Assembly (NCBI GenBank): GCA_034509755.1
Contig: CM067557.1
Location: forward strand, 11,322,001 to 11,386,000
Direction of reading: 5' to 3'
From: Anisodus tanguticus
Lineage: Eukaryota; Streptophyta; Magnoliopsida; Solanales; Solanaceae
Length of the DNA stretch: 64,000 nucleotides
Numbering within the stretch: the first letter of the stretch is position 1; every line of letters starts with the position of its first letter. Under the pieces are notes generated by a model that saw only the letters and a program-made list of their open reading frames with translations, ran no database searches and was not told the origin of the DNA. The translations under genes were made by a program, and so were the position numbers. Shown here in pieces: positions 58,287-64,000 of this stretch.

Positions 58287-60190
58287 TGTAACATCCCGTA
58301 CTTTCAGGTTACGGTTTAAATCGCTAGCCATGTGTAAATAGACCCAAGCGTTGGGAAAATTTTATTATATTTACGTATGCTAATGAAGAGATTAATATAT
58401 AAAAGGATGCGGTCCGGAAATAATTTCAGGCATAACAGGCGTGATGATGGAGATTAATAATAATGATTGTATATTCCTAAAGAGGTTATGGACTAGTGTC
58501 ATATCACATAAATTATGATATGGGGTATATGAAAGTCTTATAAGTTATCAAGGTTTAAGTGAAGTGGGATCATGAAATTAATTATGTATGTGATTGATAA
58601 ATTATACGAAGGCAAGTCACTTAATTAATTAATTGGAGTGCATGTAGTGTGCATGAGTCATCAAATTAAGTCCTCCACCGCCAAGATTGGCTAAGTGGAA
58701 GACATGATGATTAGGGATCATTCATTATTTACGTTGGGAGTTTATACTTTAGCCTTGGGAGTCCTTTGTAACATTCAGCAACTCTTTAAGCATTTCACGT
58801 TGTTTGTTAAGACACTAAGTCATTTCATTCCAGTGAAATCTCTTTCACTTCAAAGAAATACCAATTGTCCAACTCTTTGTTCCAGTAGAAAGAAGGTCTA
58901 TTTCTAGTTCCAGTGTAAAGAAAGGTTGCTCCTTTCTAATTGGTCGCGATTAATTTTTAAGCTTGGATTCAATGTATGTTAAGGCAAATTATTTCTTTAT
59001 TTTGGCATGTTCCACGTAACGAAATATAACCGTGATATTGCTCCATAATTTATTCTACTCCTAGTAGTTAAGAATATTCATGTTATTGATTCCTATACTA
59101 AAATCATGTCTAAATATGTTTCTAAGTCCTTATTGAGGCATACGGAAAAAGGTGTTGACATTCACCGTATTAGCCAAATGGGCAAGGATATTATTGTCAT
59201 CCGATAAATTCAGGAAATATTTTACTCTTATTCATGCATTTTCATTTGCATTGCATTCATATATTACCCTGGATCCACTGGTGCTATGCACACTACTATA
59301 TGGTAAATATTATATATATAGAGATGGGGAAAGGGAAAGGCGTTATACACGCACACCACCTGCAGCTGGTACAGACTATCACAAAAGAGCCCGAAGAGGC
59401 CAATATGATGTGATGCCTGTATGGCTTATTGGGACGGGTTGCACGATCCGCAACACTAACATATATAGGGACGGGTTGCATGATCCGCAACACTAACATA
59501 TATATACCGCACTTGCATCATGCATATATTCGTTAACCATTACGTGATATGATGCCCACATAGGTTGTCATAGTAAGGAAATTTCCCGATAAGGCCAAAT
59601 GAGTATAGACACTGCATTGAGCATAACATGTAGGTAAGTGTATTAGGACCCTCAGAGGCAGTTATTGTTGGTCAGTTGTTTATGTTTCAGTTATTGGTAT
59701 ATTCATGTTATGCTATCATTTATGCCTGACATACCTAGTACATTAGTCGTACTTACGTCCCTTTTGTCGGAGGACGCTGCGTTTCATGTCCGCAGGTTCG
59801 CATAGGCAAGGCGACGACCCACGTGAATAGGTTGCGGATTTCAGCAGATTTTTGGAAGCACTCTTCTCTTTCCGGAGTGTCGGTCTGATTTTGGTATGAT
59901 ACAATTTTGCGTGTCTATATGGGTAAGGCGGGGCTTTGTCCCGACCTGTTGATGTTGTGTACTCTCTTAGAGGCTTGTAGACAGGTGTCCTGTATGTAGT
60001 AGTCTTGTATGGCCTTGTTGGCCTTGGTATATGTATATATATATAAGTTGGATTTTTGGGTTACTATTTCCACAATCCTTTTTCGCCTGAGTCGGTAATT
60101 AATTATGAATAGGTGTTGATAGTGTGATTAGCGGTACTCGGCGGGTGGGATCCGGGTGCCCGTCGCGGCCCTACGATTTGGGTCGTGACA
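58287..60190 (+). repeat. 5' LTR of the Gypsy element (1.9 kb)
   Basis: TGTAACATCCCGTAC...GGGTCGTGACA. It contains a direct duplication of about 37 bp (gggacgggttgca(c/t)gatccg..., 59433-59507). Promoter elements were not placed with confidence. Confidence 0.85.
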
Positions 60191-60194
60191 AACT

Positions 60195-60206
60195 TGGTAT
60201 CAGAGC
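60195..60206 (+). promoter_or_regulatory. Gypsy primer binding site
   Basis: TGGTATCAGAGC four bases after the LTR end, complementary to initiator tRNA-Met. Confidence 0.92.
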
Positions 60207-60400
60207 ATGTCTGTCCTTGGGAGTCTACAACCCGTGTCTAGTAGAGTCTTGTTTATGGGTATATTGTGCACCATACTTATAGACAGGAGGCTATCTGACA
60301 TTTTAGGGATGATTTCTATTCTTTCATTTCATAAATCGTGCTATAGAACTGAATTATAAGTATTTTACTCCTAATCCATTTCGTGCTTATGATTCCAGCG

Positions 60401-61660
60401 ATGCCTACCGCAAGGAAGAAGTCTAAGAGTATGAGGAAGTTGAATATAGGTGCGGGCGAAGGTACCAGTTGATTGCCACCCGTTAGCGAGGGCTAGAGTG
60501 AGACCCTCGGTACGACTCCTTCCGATGTTTCTCCCGGTACATCACTATCGGAGGAGATTAGTGGAGCTGCAATACCCCTAGTTACTCCATATGATACTCC
60601 ATACGTGGATCTTGTTATGCGGAGTGCGGTTCAGTTATTGACACGATTGGTGGCCGCTCAGACCCAACGTCAGGTTTCCAGTCTTTCTGATAGAGCTGCT
60701 AGCACAAGAGCTCAGGATTTCATCAATCTATACCCTTCGGTCTTCACAGGAACAGAATTGAACACGGACCCGCAAAATTTTCTGGATCAGGTACAACGCA
60801 CTTTACGGGTGATGGATGCTACCGATACCGAGTCGGTAAAGTTTACTTCTTATAGACTGCGGGATGTCGCAGTAACATGGTTTGATATATGGGACCAATC
60901 TAGGGGACCTCGTGCTGCGCCAACAGGATGGGGGAAGTTTTCAGAGGCTTTCTTACAACATTTTCTACCAGTCGAGCTTCGACGGGCCAGACAGGATAAG
61001 TTCCTACATCATGAACAGGGCAGTATGAGCATTCGAGAATATAACTTGTAGTTTAATTCCTTGGCTCGATATGCTCCTACAATTATAGTTGAAATGAGTG
61101 ATCGGGTACACAGGTTCGTTACTTGCTTGGGGCCACACTTGGTCAACGAGTGTACTACGGCTTTTTGAATCTGGATATAGATATTGCTCGCATCCATGCT
61201 TATGCACAACACTTGGAGAATCGCAAGAGGCAACATCGGATCGATCGAGAGCGTGATAGGGGCCAGCATAAAAGGGCTCGATCTGTAAGTGGCGTGAGGG
61301 ACTTCGGAGGCGGGCCCAGGCCACAGCCTTACAGACGACCATCTTACCCAGCAGCCGGCACATCATTGCCATCTTCAGGATCGAGGGCTGATTGCTATAT
61401 TCAAACAGGACCAGGCCAGAGTTCTCGAGCACCAGGATCTTATTATAGAGGGATTTCTATGCAGATGAGGCCGTCATTGGCTCGATGTGGGCAGTGTGGT
61501 GGGACCCATGCAGGGCCATGCCAACAAGAGTAAAGAGTATTCTATTCTTGCGGGGAGCGTGGTCATATAGTGCGAGATTGTCCGATAAAGGATGAAGGTG
61601 TTAGAGCCCAGCTGGTCGGATCTGCAACAGTTTCATCCCAATCAGTACGCCCGTTAGGGC
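60401..61660 (+). pseudogene. Gypsy gag, broken
   Basis: It starts MPTARKKSKSMRKLNIGAG at 60401 and reaches a stop after GEGTS. A long frame 60605-61051 carries the Retrotrans_gag core (DPQNFLDQVQRTLRVMD, YRLRDVAVTWFDIW, FLQHFLPVELRRARQDKF), then another stop. The sequence resumes (61123-61533), and the nucleic-acid-binding tail has YSCGERGHIVRDCP, a zinc knuckle whose first cysteine is not evident. Confidence 0.88.
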
Positions 61661-62129
61661 GAGTCAGCAGACGTTATCTGGTCGAGGCAGAGGAAGGGGC
61701 CAGAACCGTACTTATGCACTGATGGGACGACAGGATCAGGAATCCTCACATGATGTCATTACAGGTACGTTATCGATCCTTTCACATAATGTGTACGCGT
61801 TGTTAGATCCAGGCTCAAATTTATCATATATTACTCATTTCGTTGCCTCTAAATTTGGTATGGATCCTTAGTTGATAAAGGATCCATTTGTGGTATCTAC
61901 ACCAGTTGGTGAATCGGTAATCGCTAGACGGGTCTATCGAAATTGTGCAGTATTGGCTTGTAGTCATCATACCCTAGCAGATTTAGTGGAATTAGAAATG
62001 GTTGTCTTCGATGTTATCATGGGCATGGATTGGTTAGCGTCATGCTACGCTAATGTTGACTGCCGAACAAAGATTGTTAGATTTCAATTTCCAGGCAAGC
62101 AATCCTTGAACGGAAAGGTAATACGGTAA
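61660..62129 (+). pseudogene. Gypsy aspartic protease, broken
   Basis: Across a stop after FGMDP (61869-61871) the frame reads YALLDPGSNLSYITHFVA, then VVFDVIMGMDWLASCYANVD. DPGS is the active-site form usual in this lineage. The frame closes at 62129. Confidence 0.82.
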
Positions 62130-62170
62130 CGCCAAAAAGTAGGTTTATTTCATACCTTAAGGCAAGAAAG

Positions 62171-63863
62171 ATGATCTCCAAATGGTGTATATACCATCTT
62201 GTTCGGGCAAGAGATGTCGATGCTGAACCACCTAGTTCTCAATCAATTCCGGTGGTCAATAAATTTCTTAATGTATTCCCAGACGAACTTCCAAGCCTTC
62301 CTCCTGAAAGGGAAATTGAGTTCGGTATAGATGTGCTGCCAGACACTCAACCGATATCTATTCCTCCTTATAGAATGGCCCCAACTGAATTGAAAGAATT
62401 GAAGGAGCAATTAAAGGATTTCCTTGAGAAAGGCTTTATTAGACCTAGAATATCTCCTTGGGGTGCGCCGATATTGTTCGTACGAAAGAAAGATGGCTCA
62501 TTATGGATGTGTAACGACTATCAGCAACTAAATAAAGTTACTATCAAGAACAAGTACCCTCTTCCCCGAATTGACGATTTGTTTGACCAGTTACAAGGTG
62601 CGAGATGTTTCTCAAAAATTGACCTAAGGTCGGGGTACCATCAGCTAAAGGTTAAGGAAAAGGATATTCCGAAAACGGCTTTCAGGACAAGGTATGGTCA
62701 CTTCGAGTTCCTAGTAATGTCATTTGGACTTACAAATGCACCAGCAACATTTATTGATCTAATGAACAGCGAGTTCCGCCCATTCCTGGACATATTTGTG
62801 ATATTATTTATAGATGATATTCTGGTTTACTCTCACTCGGAAACAGAGCATGTGGATCACTTGCGAATAATACTACAAATGCTCCGGGACTATAAGTTGT
62901 ATGCAAAACTATCCAAATGTGAGTTTTGGCTGTAGTCAGTGGCTTTTCTCGGTCATATAATGTCAGATGAGGGTATAAGAGTTGACACTCAAAAGATTGA
63001 AGCGGTGAAGAATTGGTCGAGGCCTACGACTCCAACAGAGGTTTGCAGCTTTTTGGGCTTAGCCGGCTATTATAGAAGGTTTGTAGAAGGATTATCTACC
63101 ATATCAGCACCACTAACGAAGTTAATACAAAAGGCTATAAAATTCCAGTGGTCTGATGGTTGTGAGCGGAGTTTCCAAGAGTTAAAGGATAGATTAACCT
63201 CGGCACCAGTCCTTACTCTCCTAGAGGGTCCAGAAGGTTATGTTGTGTATTATGATGCCTCGGGAGCAAGTTTAGGATGTGTTCTAATGCAACATGGTAA
63301 AGTGATTGCATATGCTTTAAGGAAATTAAGGAACACATGAGAAGAACTATCCGACATATGATTTAGAGTTGGCCGCAGTAGTTTATGCACTGAAGATTTG
63401 GCGGCACTATTTATATGGTGTTCATGTAGACATTTTTACGGATCACAAGAGTTTGCAATACATATTCAAACAAAAAGAGTTGAATCTGAGACAAAGAAGA
63501 TGACTTGAATTATTGAAGGATTATGATGTGGACATCTTATATCACCCTGGCAAAGCAAATGTTGTAGCAGATGCGCTTATCCGTAAGTCAATGGTCAGTT
63601 CGATACCAGTGCAAGTCAAAAGGAAGGAATTGGTAAGAGAGCTTCATCAGTTAGCTAGTTTGGGAGTCCGACTAGTGGATTCGGAGGATGGTGGGGTTGT
63701 GGTCCAGAATGTGTCAAAATCATCCCTTATATCAGAAATTAAGGAACATCAATGGGAAGACCCTAGTTTAAAGAAGATAAGAGAGAGCATTCAACAGAAG
63801 AAGACCACGACCTTTGAGATTGACGAACATGGAACTCTCAAGCACCAGAAAGTGAAGGTATAA
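62171..63863 (+). pseudogene. Gypsy reverse transcriptase and RNase H, broken
   Basis: RT blocks: FPDELPSLPPEREIEFGID, YRMAPTELKELKEQL, FSKIDLRSGYHQLKVK, RYGHFEFLVMSFGLTNAPAT and the catalytic FIDDILVYS. A lysine codon has become TAG after CEFWL (62933-62935). The connection and RNase H regions follow (VAFLGHIMSDEGI, YYDASGASLGCVLMQ). A frameshift near 63330 and a TGA in place of a Trp codon near 63502 precede YHPGKANVVADAL. The last frame ends GTLKHQKVKV at the junction. Confidence 0.9.
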
Positions 63864-64000
63864 TGGAACCATGTTTATCCCAAAGATCCTTTAACTTGGA
63901 ATAATATGCAGAAAATGATGAAACACCTTGTGTAACAATAGATATTTCCTTATGTAAATGATAGGCTCTCAAAGTATTTATGTCATAATCTAATTTACCG
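63863..64000 (-). pseudogene. Copia gag fragment at right edge
   Basis: The minus strand encodes LRAYHLHKEISIVTQGVSSF followed by SAYYSKLKDLWDKHGSI, the UBN2-type gag core of Copia elements. It may be the 5' part of the same minus-strand Copia whose RNase H end lies at 57597-58286, separated by the Gypsy insertion and a deletion. Confidence 0.8.

Larger units (their letters stand above)
58287..63862 (+). mobile_element. Ty3/Gypsy (Tekay/del-like) element, 3' truncated
   Basis: 5' LTR (58287-60190), primer site TGGTATCAGAGC (60195-60206), gag, protease, RT and RNase H in order. After about 63862 the sequence changes to minus-strand Copia gag, so integrase, chromodomain and the 3' LTR are absent. 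Protease before RT and RNase H, together with the LTR sequence, supports a chromovirus of the Tekay/del group. Stops and shifts in every domain make it inactive. Confidence 0.88.

Noticed and set aside
59152..59496. 114-codon plus-strand frame
   Set aside because: It lies entirely inside the Gypsy LTR and ends in its duplicated segment; chance opening.
1..64000. CRISPR arrays, operons, phage or bacterial defence systems
   Set aside because: The window is clearly nuclear plant DNA with spliced genes and plant retroelements; no regularly spaced short repeats or prokaryotic gene sets are present.

Overview
This window reads as nuclear DNA of a flowering plant, almost certainly of the nightshade family (Solanaceae). 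The family call rests on pattern recognition of its dispersed repeats: TS-type SINE / RTE-type LINE tails ending in (TTG)n, tRNA-derived SINEs with 3' bodies typical of Solanaceae, and Copia, Tekay-like Gypsy and Ogre/Tat-like LTR elements. There are no operons, ribosome binding sites or CRISPR arrays. Coding sequence is sparse, AT-rich non-coding DNA dominates, and most long reading frames are decayed mobile-element proteins.

Two host genes look intact. The first is a three-exon TRICHOME BIREFRINGENCE-LIKE (TBL) polysaccharide O-acetyltransferase on the + strand (20615-25025, 436 residues). It keeps the GDS and DxxH catalytic motifs. Facing it tail to tail is a very small two-exon gene on the - strand (25948-32464) that encodes a 48-residue single-pass membrane protein. 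Its two coding exons are split by an intron of about 6.4 kb filled with SINE and LINE debris and an internal duplication. A third host locus (about 52985-55656, +) is a broken UGT72B-type glucosyltransferase. It lacks its N-terminus, has three single-base frameshifts and carries a 1.3-kb intron-like insertion.

Layout of the rest. 1-6254: left-truncated Copia element (-) with a 1.5-kb LTR. 6268-6486: CACTA-like MITE. 7551-7984: foldback MITE. About 8155-11125: Ogre/Tat-like LTR (-). 12110-13210: solo LTR with a 5-bp target-site duplication (TSD). About 13.5-16.9 kb: internally deleted Copia (+). 17-20.5 kb: AT microsatellite, a large hairpin, SINEs and LINE tails. 32.8-36.2 kb: decayed hAT transposon (-). 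36.96-37.86 kb: unclassified repeat A. 38354-43301: complete but mutated Copia with a TSD (-). 43.3-51.8 kb: duplicated segment and repeat B, split by another Copia (44045-50669, -) and carrying hAT and Mutator-type MITEs. 55.9-57.3 kb: LTR remnant and repeat C. 57267-58286: end of a Copia (-) interrupted by a Gypsy element (58287 to about 63.86 kb, +), after which Copia gag sequence on the - strand reappears at the window edge.

I found no convincing new biological system. The items most worth a second look are the micro-exon gene with its giant repeat-filled intron, the intron-like insertion in the UGT pseudogene, the CpG-dense 'GCGTCGCGGCGC'-like tracts shared by several repeat families, and the nested repeats for which a paralogous copy inside the window preserves the empty site.
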